Made by a program: the position numbers and the translations under genes
Shown: positions 8,649 through 16,456 of the stretch, piece by piece
Layout of the letters: each line of letters starts with the position of its first letter
How positions within the stretch are numbered: position 1 is the stretch's first letter
Notes under the pieces: model-generated
Database searches by the model: none
What the model saw: only the letters and a program-made list of their open reading frames with translations
What the model was told of the DNA's origin: nothing
DNA from: Denitromonas halophila
GTDB lineage: Bacteria; Pseudomonadota; Gammaproteobacteria; Burkholderiales; Rhodocyclaceae
Direction of reading: 5' to 3'
DNA length: 64,000 nt
Assembly (NCBI RefSeq): GCF_007625155.1
Contig: NZ_VMNK01000003.1
Location: forward strand, 620,001-684,000

Positions 8649-10714
8649 GTACCGACACCCAGAAACTGTTCGAGCTGCTGCCGGCCATCCACCGCATCCG
8701 CGATGCCGAGCTGGCCGCCGCCGAGGGGCTGGATCGCGGCCCGCTCGAAGAACTCATCGGCGTGCTCGCCGAGCAGCTGGCGGTGGCCGACGAGAGCCTG
8801 GAACAGCTCTACGACGACCTCTTCATCGAGACCTGCGCCGAGTGGGCAGTGCCCTACATCGGCGACCTGATCGGCTATCGCAGCCTGCACCAGGCCGCCC
8901 CCGAGGCGGCCAGCGCCCGCGCCGAAGTGGCACACACCATCGCCCTGCGCCGGCGCAAGGGCACGGCGCTGGTGCTCGAGCAGCTGGCGCGCGATGTCAC
9001 CGGCTGGGACGCCCGCGCGGTCGAATACTTCCAGCGCCTGTGCACCACGCAGTACATGAACCACCTGCGCCCGGCCAACCTGCACACCCCCGACCTGCGC
9101 CGTGCCGAACCGCTCGAATGGATCGGCACCGCCTTCGAGACCGCCAACCGCACGGTGGATGTGCGGCGCATCGAGTCCGGCCGCGGGCGGCACAACATCC
9201 CCAACATCGGCCTGCACCTGTGGCGCATCCAGGCCTGGCCGCACCGCGAGTCGCCCACCACCCGCGCCGGCGTGCGCCGCTACCGCGCCAGCCCCTTGGG
9301 CCACGACCTGCCGCTCTACAACCGCCCGCTCGCCGAAGACGACATCACCCATCTGGCCGAGCCGGACAACGTGCCCTGGCCGCTGTCGCGCCGTCGCCTC
9401 GCCACGCATCTGGCGCGCCATTATGGCGAACGCGCCAGCGCCGGCGCGCCGCTGGACAACCCCGATCCGGCGCTGATTCTGCAGGTGGACGGCACCGTCA
9501 TCGAGCGCGATCACATCCACATCTGCCACCTCGGCGACGAGGCCGGCACGTGGGCGCACACCCCGCCGCCGAACGGCTTCTACGCCATCGACCCGGTGCT
9601 CGGCCGTGTCGCCCTGCCTGCCGACGCGCCCGACCCGGCCGATGTGCGCCTCAGCTGGCGCGAGGGCTTTTCGGCCGCCATCGGCGGCGGCGAGTACGAG
9701 CGTGGCGACACCCTGCCGCTGCCGCCGGCCAGCGTCACCGTGCTGCGCGTGCCCGACGACCACCCCACGCTGGCGGCCGCGCTCACCGCGCTGGCCGGCG
9801 ACGGCGTGGTCGAGATCACCGACAGCAGCCGCTACAGCGAAACGCTGACGATCAACGTGATCGCCGATGGCGCCGTCGAGATCCGCGCCGCCAACGGCCG
9901 CCGCCCGGTGCTCGAGCTGGGCGGGCTGACCGTCACCGGCGCCGCCAACGCCGCCTGCACGCTCAACGGCCTGCTCATCACCGGCGCGCCGCTGGCCGTG
10001 CCCGACGCCGCCGGCAACGCACTGGCGCGGCTGAACCTCATCCACTGCACCCTCGTGCCCGGCATTGCCCTCAACCCCGACGGCAGCCCCACCCAGCCCG
10101 CCGCGCCCAGCCTGCAACTGGCCATCGCCGGGCTGGAAACGGAGATCGACCGCTGCATCCTCGGCGGCATCCGCAGCCACGAGCGCGCCACCCTGCGCGC
10201 CACCGACAGCCTGATCGACGCCACCGCACGCGATGGCGTGGCCTTTGCTGCCATGGATGGCGCCGCTCCCGGCGCGGCGCTGTCGCTCATCGCCTGCACC
10301 GTGGTCGGCACCGTGCATACCGCCGAGGTGGGGCTGATCTCCAACAGCATCCTGCTCGCCTCGGCCGCCCCCGGCGTTGCGCCGGTACGCGCGGCGCGCA
10401 AGCAGGTCGGCTGCGTGCGCTTCTCGTGGCTGCCGTTTGAATCCATCGTGCCGGCGCGCCACCGCTGCCAGCCCGATTCTGCCCAGAGCGCGCGCCACAT
10501 TGCGCCCCGCTTCACGTCCCTGCACTACGGCACGCCGGCCTACGGCCAGCTCACCACCGCCACGCCGGTCGAGGTGCTGCGTGGCGCCGACGATGAGAGC
10601 GAAATGGGCGTGTTCCATCACCTGTACGGTGCCCAGCGCGAAACCAACCTGCGGATCCGCCTCGCGGAATACCTGCGGGTCGGCCTGCGCGCCGGCATCT
10701 TCTACGAATCATGA
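8645..10714 (+). CDS. tail protein I-like baseplate protein with beta-helical C-terminus
   Basis: A 689-residue protein. Residues 1-110 match the phage-tail-protein I type of injection clusters (TIGR02242-like): FELLPAIHRIRDAELA, then LAEQLAVADESLEQLYDDLF and WAVPYIGDLIGYRSLH, then RAEVAHTIALRRRKGTALVL, which joins fibres to the baseplate wedges. Residues about 390-590 instead read as irregular parallel-beta repeats (VEIRAANGRRPVLELGGLTV, LNLIHCTLVPGIAL, TDSLIDATARDGVAF), a carbohydrate-binding or fibre-like fold. Ordinary tail protein I members are about 200 residues, so this is a fused or extended form. ATG at 8645 overlaps the previous stop (ATGA). Confidence 0.75.
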   Translation: MSTDTQKLFELLPAIHRIRDAELAAAEGLDRGPLEELIGVLAEQLAVADESLEQLYDDLFIETCAEWAVPYIGDLIGYRSLHQAAPEAASARAEVAHTIALRRRKGTALVLEQLARDVTGWDARAVEYFQRLCTTQYMNHLRPANLHTPDLRRAEPLEWIGTAFETANRTVDVRRIESGRGRHNIPNIGLHLWRIQAWPHRESPTTRAGVRRYRASPLGHDLPLYNRPLAEDDITHLAEPDNVPWPLSRRRLATHLARHYGERASAGAPLDNPDPALILQVDGTVIERDHIHICHLGDEAGTWAHTPPPNGFYAIDPVLGRVALPADAPDPADVRLSWREGFSAAIGGGEYERGDTLPLPPASVTVLRVPDDHPTLAAALTALAGDGVVEITDSSRYSETLTINVIADGAVEIRAANGRRPVLELGGLTVTGAANAACTLNGLLITGAPLAVPDAAGNALARLNLIHCTLVPGIALNPDGSPTQPAAPSLQLAIAGLETEIDRCILGGIRSHERATLRATDSLIDATARDGVAFAAMDGAAPGAALSLIACTVVGTVHTAEVGLISNSILLASAAPGVAPVRAARKQVGCVRFSWLPFESIVPARHRCQPDSAQSARHIAPRFTSLHYGTPAYGQLTTATPVEVLRGADDESEMGVFHHLYGAQRETNLRIRLAEYLRVGLRAGIFYES

Positions 10715-10749
10715 AACGCCAATCGACAACCAGAAGACGGTCGCATCCC

Positions 10750-10806
10750 GTAGGGCGGGTTTCAACCCGCCACACCCCCATCACGAGGCGGCTTGAAACC
10801 CGCCCT
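10750..10806. repeat. extragenic palindrome (GTAGGGCGGGTTTCAACCCGCC)
   Basis: The element contains a compact hairpin, GGCGGGTTTCAACCCGCC, and a second inverted copy (GGCGGCTTGAAACCCGCCCT) about 20 bases on, so it can pair within or between arms. It occupies much of the 136-base gap before the DUF6519-like gene, the only real break in the 2903-14529 array. Confidence 0.8.
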
Positions 10807-10850
10807 GTGACCGCTGCCGTCAATCACGAACACGCGAGGGAGTCCACATC

Positions 10851-13800
10851 ATGAGTTTCGATCTGAGCCGTATCCGCTTCGACGCCCGCAAGGACTTTTT
10901 CGGACTGGTCGTGCAGCAGGGCCGTGTGCAGCTGGACGCCGAGTGGAACGAGTGGGTCGCCCAGCTCGGCCGCCGCCTGCAGGCCGGCACGCTCGACACT
11001 TTTGGCGGCAACGTGGTGCCGCGCATCACGCCCGATGGTTTCCGCATCCAGGCCAGCGGCGGGGCGCTGAGCATCGGCCCGGGGCGCATCTATGTGGACG
11101 GCTTGCTGGCCGAGAACCACGGCGGCACGCCCGACGCCTGGGACCCGCGCCTGGCCGAGCTCACCGGCACCACGCCGCTGGCCTACACCGCCCAGCCCTA
11201 CTACCCCAACCCGCCCGCGCTGCCGGCCGGCGGCCCGCACCTGGTGTATGTGGACGTGTGGCAGCGCGACATCAGCGCCATCATCGACCCCGGCCTCATC
11301 GAACCGGCTGTGGGCGTGGACACCACCGGCCGGCTGCAGACCGTCTGGCAGGTCAAGGTGCTGCCCAACGTCGGCAACGCCACCTGCGCCACCGAGGATG
11401 AAGACATCGCCGGCTGGCTGGCGGCCACTGCGCCCTCGGCCGGCCGCCTGAGCACCGACACCGGCGACCCGGCCTTTGACCCCAACCCCTGCCAGGTGCC
11501 GCCCGCCGCCGGCTACCGCGGGCTGGAGAACCAGACCTATCGTGTGGAAGTGCACACCGGCGGGCCGATTGGCACGGCCACCTTCAAGTGGTCGCGCGAC
11601 AACGCCACGGTGGCCTCGCGGGTGACCCACATCAACCCGGCGCGCGACCGCATCACGGTCGAATCCATCGGCCGTGACGACGTGCTGCGCTTTCATGACG
11701 GCGACTGGGTGGAGGTGACCGACGACCACCGCGAGCTGCACGGCCTGCCCGGCGAGCTGCGCCGCATCCGCGTGGCCGGCGGGGTGGACGACACCGCCCG
11801 CACGCTGAGCTTCGACATCGCGCTGTCGGCCGGCTTTTTCCCCACCGATGCGCAGCAGGCCACCCAGCCGGCGCGCAACACCCGCGTGCGCCGCTGGGAC
11901 CAGTCCGGCCAGGTGCGGCGCGAGAACGGCACCGTGGCCACCAACCTCGACACCAGCACCACCGGCGAGATCCCCATCCCCGGCGGCACCACGCGGCTGT
12001 TTCTGGAGCACGGCATCCTGGTCGACTTCAGCCTCGACCCGGCCGGTGGCGAGTTCAAGACGGGTGACCACTGGGTGTTCGCCGCGCGCACGGTCGATGC
12101 CAGCGTCGAAATCCTCACCAACGCGCCGCCGCTGGGCATCCACCACCACTACGCGCGCCTGGCCATCGTCAATTTTCCGGACGGAGAAACCGACTGCCGC
12201 ACCCTGTGGCCGCCGATTGCCGAGGGCGAGGGCTGCGACTGCACCGTGTGCGTGAGCGCCGAGAACCACAACAACGGCACCGCCACCATTCAGCAGGCCA
12301 TCGACAGCATCAAGGACGTGGGCGGCACCATCTGCCTGGGCATCGGCAACTACAGCATCGGCACGCCGCTGGTGGTCGATGGCGCGCGCTCGCTGCGCTT
12401 TCGCGGCCAGGGCTGGGCTACGCTGCTGGTCGGCGCCGAGCCGGGCAGCGTCTTTGACATCCGCGACAGCACCGGCGTGGCGCTCGAGAACCTGAGCGTG
12501 ATCGGCTCGGCCGTCAGCTCGGGCAGCACCGCCATGATCGCCGCGCGCGGCGTGACCGACCTGCGCGCCGAGCACATCAACGTGCTCGGCCTGGCGGTGG
12601 GCGACGGCACCAGCGTGGGCATTGGCCTGAGCGGCAACATGCTCGGCGTCAGCATCAGCGACTGCGCCATCGTCGCCGAGCGCGGCGTGGCCACGGTGGC
12701 CGGCGGCGACAGCAACTATGTGCTCACCGGCGAGCTGCGCATGGCGCGCAACCTCTTCTTCTGCAGCCAGCGCGCGGTCAGCTTCGACGCCACCAGCCTG
12801 CACTACGGCAACACCCGCATCGACGGCAACTTCATGCTGGTTGGCACCCAGGCCGCGGTGACCGCGACCGGCGCGGTGCTGGCGGGCTCGAGCTTTGCGG
12901 TGGCCGACAATGTGATCTACACCGCCAGCGACGGCGTGCGCGCCGGGGTCGATGGCCTCGCGGTCGAGCGCAACGAGATTTTCGGCTTCGGCGAGCGCAG
13001 CGGCCACGGCATCGTGCTCGAAGAAGGGCTGGACCCGGTCGCCATCGACCGCGTACGCATCCACGCCAACCGCCTGCTCGGCCTGCGCGGCCACGCCATG
13101 CTCGTCACCCAGCAGGTGGACGAGGCGATCATCACCGACAACCAGCTCGACAGCATCGGTCTGGGTGCGCTGGTGATGGGCGAGGGCGCTGGCGCCGGCC
13201 TGCTGCGCTTTGCCGGCAACCAGTGTCAGCGGCTCGGTCAGGTGCTGGGCAACGACAACGCCGCCTTCGTGGCGGTGCAGCTCATCCGTGTCGAGCGCGG
13301 CGATGTGCTCGACAACGTCATCGCCCAGGTCGCCCGCTCGGCGCTCACCAGCCCCGGCATCGACGCGCTGCGCTGCGCCGCCGTGGGGCAGATGCGCATT
13401 GCCGGCAACCGCTTCTTCGGCATCGGGCCGGATCGCATCAGCGCCCCGGTCGCCGCCATCCGCGTGCTGCCGCCCTTCGACCGCACGGCGATTGACGACA
13501 ACAGCGTCGAGCGCATCGGCGAGGCCGGCCAGAACCCCATCGTCATCGAATGGCGGGCCATCAACATCGCCCCCGAACCGGCCGGCGCGGTGCCCGGCTT
13601 CGTGGCCGCCGGCTACTTTGCCGCCGCCGAAACCGCCTACCTGCTCACCGCCAGCCGCGCCTTTGCCGTGCTGCTGCGCCCGGCCGCGGTGTCGATCCGC
13701 GGCAACCAGCTGCGCGGCCACGCCACGGCGGCGCCGCTCAACCAGTGCGGCGGCGTCGATAGCCTGCTGTTCGCCGACAATCACTGCCAGACGGTGGGTG

Positions 13801-14018
13801 AAGGCGGCAAGGAGCCGCTGCTCGGCGAGTTCGGCGGGCGCACGCTCAATGTCAGCAACAACCGGCTCATCGCCCTGGGCGACCTGGACACCCTGCACCT
13901 GCACCCGCAGCAGAAGCTGGCCATCGTCATGGGCAACACCAGCACCGGCAACATCCGCGTGCAAGGCGGCGCGCCCGTGCCGGCCGACATGAGCTTGACC
14001 AACATCATCGGAATGTGA
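10851..14018 (+). CDS. DUF6519-type protein with long right-handed beta-helix (candidate fibre)
   Basis: A 1055-residue protein. The N-terminus FDLSRIRFDARKDFFGLVVQ and GRVQLDAEWNEWVAQLGRRL is the start typical of DUF6519 proteins seen in tail-like clusters, and residues about 60-450 continue this domain. From about 465 on there are Cys-rich and then regular short beta coils (GGTICLGIGNYSIGTPLVVD, FRGQGWATLLVGAEPGSVF, RVRIHANRLLGLRGHAML, with N-N/G-N turns), as in NosD/pectate-lyase-like right-handed helices. This suggests a surface fibre or receptor-binding protein. GAGGGAG lies 9 bases before the ATG. Nothing enzymatic is proven. A 1147-codon antisense frame across it is a GC-bias artefact. 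Confidence 0.7.
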   Translation: MSFDLSRIRFDARKDFFGLVVQQGRVQLDAEWNEWVAQLGRRLQAGTLDTFGGNVVPRITPDGFRIQASGGALSIGPGRIYVDGLLAENHGGTPDAWDPRLAELTGTTPLAYTAQPYYPNPPALPAGGPHLVYVDVWQRDISAIIDPGLIEPAVGVDTTGRLQTVWQVKVLPNVGNATCATEDEDIAGWLAATAPSAGRLSTDTGDPAFDPNPCQVPPAAGYRGLENQTYRVEVHTGGPIGTATFKWSRDNATVASRVTHINPARDRITVESIGRDDVLRFHDGDWVEVTDDHRELHGLPGELRRIRVAGGVDDTARTLSFDIALSAGFFPTDAQQATQPARNTRVRRWDQSGQVRRENGTVATNLDTSTTGEIPIPGGTTRLFLEHGILVDFSLDPAGGEFKTGDHWVFAARTVDASVEILTNAPPLGIHHHYARLAIVNFPDGETDCRTLWPPIAEGEGCDCTVCVSAENHNNGTATIQQAIDSIKDVGGTICLGIGNYSIGTPLVVDGARSLRFRGQGWATLLVGAEPGSVFDIRDSTGVALENLSVIGSAVSSGSTAMIAARGVTDLRAEHINVLGLAVGDGTSVGIGLSGNMLGVSISDCAIVAERGVATVAGGDSNYVLTGELRMARNLFFCSQRAVSFDATSLHYGNTRIDGNFMLVGTQAAVTATGAVLAGSSFAVADNVIYTASDGVRAGVDGLAVERNEIFGFGERSGHGIVLEEGLDPVAIDRVRIHANRLLGLRGHAMLVTQQVDEAIITDNQLDSIGLGALVMGEGAGAGLLRFAGNQCQRLGQVLGNDNAAFVAVQLIRVERGDVLDNVIAQVARSALTSPGIDALRCAAVGQMRIAGNRFFGIGPDRISAPVAAIRVLPPFDRTAIDDNSVERIGEAGQNPIVIEWRAINIAPEPAGAVPGFVAAGYFAAAETAYLLTASRAFAVLLRPAAVSIRGNQLRGHATAAPLNQCGGVDSLLFADNHCQTVGEGGKEPLLGEFGGRTLNVSNNRLIALGDLDTLHLHPQQKLAIVMGNTSTGNIRVQGGAPVPADMSLTNIIGM

Positions 14019-14028
14019 GGACCCCATC

Positions 14029-14529
14029 ATGGCTATAGCAACCTTCCGTGGCGAAAAGTCCGTGTCCGCCATTGCCGACAAACTCTTCGTCAAACTCACG
14101 CCCAAACAGCGCGAAAAGGCCGAAGCCGCGCTCATCAAGGAGAACCCGCAGCTACGCGAACTGGCCACCGTGCCCCAGGGCGCCATCCTGCGCGTACCCG
14201 AGCTGCCCGAACTGCGCGCCAAGACCAACCGCAGTCTAGAAAACCCCGACGCCCAGATCGCCCGCAACCTCGCCGAGGCGGTCTCCGACTATGGCAACCG
14301 GCTCGGCGAACGCTTCAAGACCGTGCAGAAAGACGGCAAGGAACAACTGGCCGTGCTCAAGAGCGGCGAACTGCGCAAAGCCCTCGCCGACGCCCCCGCC
14401 TACCGCACCATCGCCGACGAAACCGCAAAGGCCCTGGACGCGCGGGCGGCCGGGCTGGGCGATCGGCAGAAGGCGGTCGATGCGGCCATCAAGCAGGCGA
14501 TTGCAGCCTTGGACGTTGGTAAGCGTTGA
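14029..14529 (+). CDS. small LysM-like/helical protein ending the injection cluster
   Basis: A 166-residue protein that I cannot assign firmly. Residues 1-62 resemble a degenerate LysM-type module: MAIATFRGEKSVSAIADKLF, then ALIKENPQLRELATVPQGAI, then LRVPELPEL. The rest is a charged, probably helical segment with heptad-like spacing (AEAVSDYGNRLGERFKTVQK, ALDARAAGLGDRQKAVDAAI). It starts 10 bases after the fibre gene with a GAGGA site, so it is in the same transcript. A cell-wall contact protein, chaperone or adaptor for the preceding fibre are all possible. Confidence 0.55.
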   Translation: MAIATFRGEKSVSAIADKLFVKLTPKQREKAEAALIKENPQLRELATVPQGAILRVPELPELRAKTNRSLENPDAQIARNLAEAVSDYGNRLGERFKTVQKDGKEQLAVLKSGELRKALADAPAYRTIADETAKALDARAAGLGDRQKAVDAAIKQAIAALDVGKR

Positions 14530-14614
14530 CGCAGTGGCAGTGAGCTTGTGCGGATGGGGGTGACTGGCCCCTTTCGACCCGACCCCGTCTCCCGCAAGTG
14601 CGCGACGGCATCAT

Positions 14615-14706
14615 GTAGGTTGGGTTGAGCGCAGCGAAGCCCAACATTCAGCCATGCAATTGTGGAACGCCGAGTGTTGGGCTTCCTTCGTCAGCCCAAC
14701 CTACGC
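14615..14706. repeat. extragenic palindrome, family A copy 3
   Basis: A third copy of the 90-base element (left arm GTAGGTTGGGTTGAGCGCAG; right arm ending CAGCCCAACCTACG) just downstream of the injection cluster. With the half-element at 14761 it occupies the gap 14530-14878, where no gene is visible. Confidence 0.85.
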
Positions 14707-14760
14707 TTGCTTTCGATCCGAAGCCGCCTTTGCCGCTATGGCGGAGTGGGTGTTGGATTC

Positions 14761-14792
14761 GTAGCCCGGATGGAGCGAAGCGCAATCCGGGG
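14761..14792. repeat. extragenic element GTAGCCCGGATGGAGCG
   Basis: GTAGCCCGGATGGAGCGAAG followed by CGCAATCCGGGG is a compact imperfect hairpin widely scattered in betaproteobacterial intergenic DNA. It marks the junction from high-GC injection genes to the AT-richer TerB-like gene. The remaining bases 14793-14878 show nothing recognisable. Confidence 0.65.
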
Positions 14793-14878
14793 TCAGTGGT
14801 CGATCAACCGATGAATCCCGGAGGCGGCCCTGCGGGCCTTGTCCGGGCAACGCTTGTTGGGAAACATGATGGAGTTAT

Positions 14879-16162
14879 CTATTCACCGCGGTATGACAAA
14901 ACGCCTTTTAGTACAGATGCGTCTACGTCGGTTGCGTCAAAGGCCTTCTTGAGAATCGCCAGTCCGATAGCTGGGGTTCGAGGTGTAACCCCCGAGGCAT
15001 AGTATTCATCGGTATGCGTATATCCATTTCCCACAATTTTTTCCTTGACCCTAATTGAGCCGGGAGATTCTTCGTAGTCTCGTTTGTAGGTCCAGTCACC
15101 CTTGACTGTTGCTTCAACTTCGTCAGGCAAATTCACCAGGACAGCGTCAATTAGTCGGAAATTTAAATGTGGGCAGAACCTGACGCGATAGAGATTGGTC
15201 TCTAGCTCGTGTCGAATGCGCTTCTTGTCAAATACGAATATATGCCCTGCTTTGAGGAATCCGTTCTTCTTGAAATTGCCGTAAGAGAACCATTCGGCCC
15301 AACCACTCCAGTCCATCCTGGCGTTCTTACAGCCCCAAATATTGAGCCGCTTTTCGTCTACGCCAAAACAGTACTCAAGAGGGCGGTATGCAGAGCCACG
15401 CTGATCGTTGCACCACGTAAAGCCGAACACCTCATCCCAACGCGATTCCTTTCCGTCGACCCAAACCTTACGATTCCGCATGCCCTTCAGGTCTTCGACT
15501 AGCTTCGCAGCTTCTGCAATTTGATTTTTTGGCCATGCTGCCATGTACCAAGTCTTCCCTCCTTTGACGCTTTCAGCGTTCTCCGGGGCTGTTTTGGCCT
15601 TTCGGACAGCATCAATAAAACCGCTAGCAGTGGACTCAGCGAATTCAACTGCTATGCCGCTGATTGGGATGCTGTATTCGACTGCTACTGCGGCGTCTCG
15701 ATCAGTTGTTTCAAGTGAGCTACCGCACTTAGGGCAAAATTTGGCATCTCGTGGAACCTTAGCGGAGCAACTTGGGCATGCGCGCGTGGCGTCCGAGTCA
15801 TTGAATGAAGCTCGCACTTCGGACACGAGTAGTTGAAATTGCTCGTTTGTAATACCAACGAGTCTTGCGAACGCGAGGATAACGGGTTTCTCTGCTTGGT
15901 CTAGTACCCCATCCGCCAGCGACACCGACACCATGTCTTCGAGGTTCGCGATTCGTGCAGAAAAGGTACCGACGACACTTGGAAGGAATCCTTCGCCTTG
16001 TGCTAGGGCTTCGGCCTTGCGTAAAGCGGTCCTTTTTGCTCCGATTCGCTTCTGCGCTTCCTCAACTGCATGAATCTCATTGGGAGAAACGCTGCCGTCG
16101 GCACGTGATACAGCGACCAAATTTGCGAGATACGTGATTTTCTCATCGTCGCTTAACTTCAT
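14879..16162 (-). CDS. TerB-like / zinc-ribbon protein of unknown function
   Basis: A 427-residue protein with three parts. Residues 1-120 are helical and resemble TerB-type domains (LSDDEKITYLANLVAVSRAD, GSVSPNEIHAVEEAQ, then VSVSLADGVLDQAEKPVILA), with acidic residues where TerB binds metal. Residues 129-147 form a zinc ribbon, CPSCSAKVPRDAKFCPKCG. The remaining 270 residues are unrecognised and rich in Trp and Tyr (KTWYMAAWPKNQ, GCKNARMDWSGWAEWFSYG). Base composition is clearly AT-richer than its neighbours, and the gene is flanked by palindromes, suggesting transfer. It stands alone, opposite in strand to the injection cluster. Roles in stress signalling or defence are conceivable but unproven. 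Confidence 0.65.
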   Translation of the reverse strand: MKLSDDEKITYLANLVAVSRADGSVSPNEIHAVEEAQKRIGAKRTALRKAEALAQGEGFLPSVVGTFSARIANLEDMVSVSLADGVLDQAEKPVILAFARLVGITNEQFQLLVSEVRASFNDSDATRACPSCSAKVPRDAKFCPKCGSSLETTDRDAAVAVEYSIPISGIAVEFAESTASGFIDAVRKAKTAPENAESVKGGKTWYMAAWPKNQIAEAAKLVEDLKGMRNRKVWVDGKESRWDEVFGFTWCNDQRGSAYRPLEYCFGVDEKRLNIWGCKNARMDWSGWAEWFSYGNFKKNGFLKAGHIFVFDKKRIRHELETNLYRVRFCPHLNFRLIDAVLVNLPDEVEATVKGDWTYKRDYEESPGSIRVKEKIVGNGYTHTDEYYASGVTPRTPAIGLAILKKAFDATDVDASVLKGVLSYRGE

Positions 16163-16204
16163 CTCATTTTCTCCAAAGGCGGCAAACGCCTACCATCGAC
16201 TCGC

Positions 16205-16381
16205 GTAGGGCGCAATAACCGAAGGGCATTGCGCCGCATGAAATCTCCCGGAGAGGAAACAGCGACTCATCCGGAACGCAATCTCACCCTCGCCCCTCAT
16301 TCATTTGAAATACTGTGCAGACGTCGACATGGTGCCTCTGCCCGCCATCCGGCGCAATGCCCTTCGGTTATTGCGCCCTAC
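16205..16381. repeat. perfect 31-base inverted repeat pair enclosing 115 bases
   Basis: Bases 16205-16235 begin GTAGGGCGCAATAACCGAAG and are the exact reverse complement of 16351-16381, which end ATTGCGCCCTAC. They enclose 115 bases of unrelated, gene-free DNA. Other palindromes in this window have short loops and diverged arms, so perfect identity over 31 bases suggests recent formation or a small non-autonomous mobile unit. No transposase or target duplication was recognised. Confidence 0.8.
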
Positions 16382-16430
16382 CGCTACGACGTGACCTTGA
16401 AGGCCCGCTGCAGCGGACCATCACCGTCTG

Positions 16431-16456
16431 GTGGGCGGCGAGCCGCCCACCCTACA
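16431..16456. repeat. small palindrome at the permease stop codon
   Basis: GTGGGCGGCGAGCCGCCCAC is a perfect hairpin, followed by CCTAC. The CTA inside it (16452-16454) supplies the TAG stop of the convergent permease gene, so it may also act as a transcription end or RNA 3'-end stabiliser. Confidence 0.65.

Noticed and set aside
10824-14267. 1147-codon open frame on the minus strand across the beta-helix gene
   Set aside because: It is a GC-bias shadow: the plus-strand frame has the recognisable DUF6519 start, a ribosome site and operon spacing, while the antisense product is Arg/His/Gly/Val-rich with no domain.
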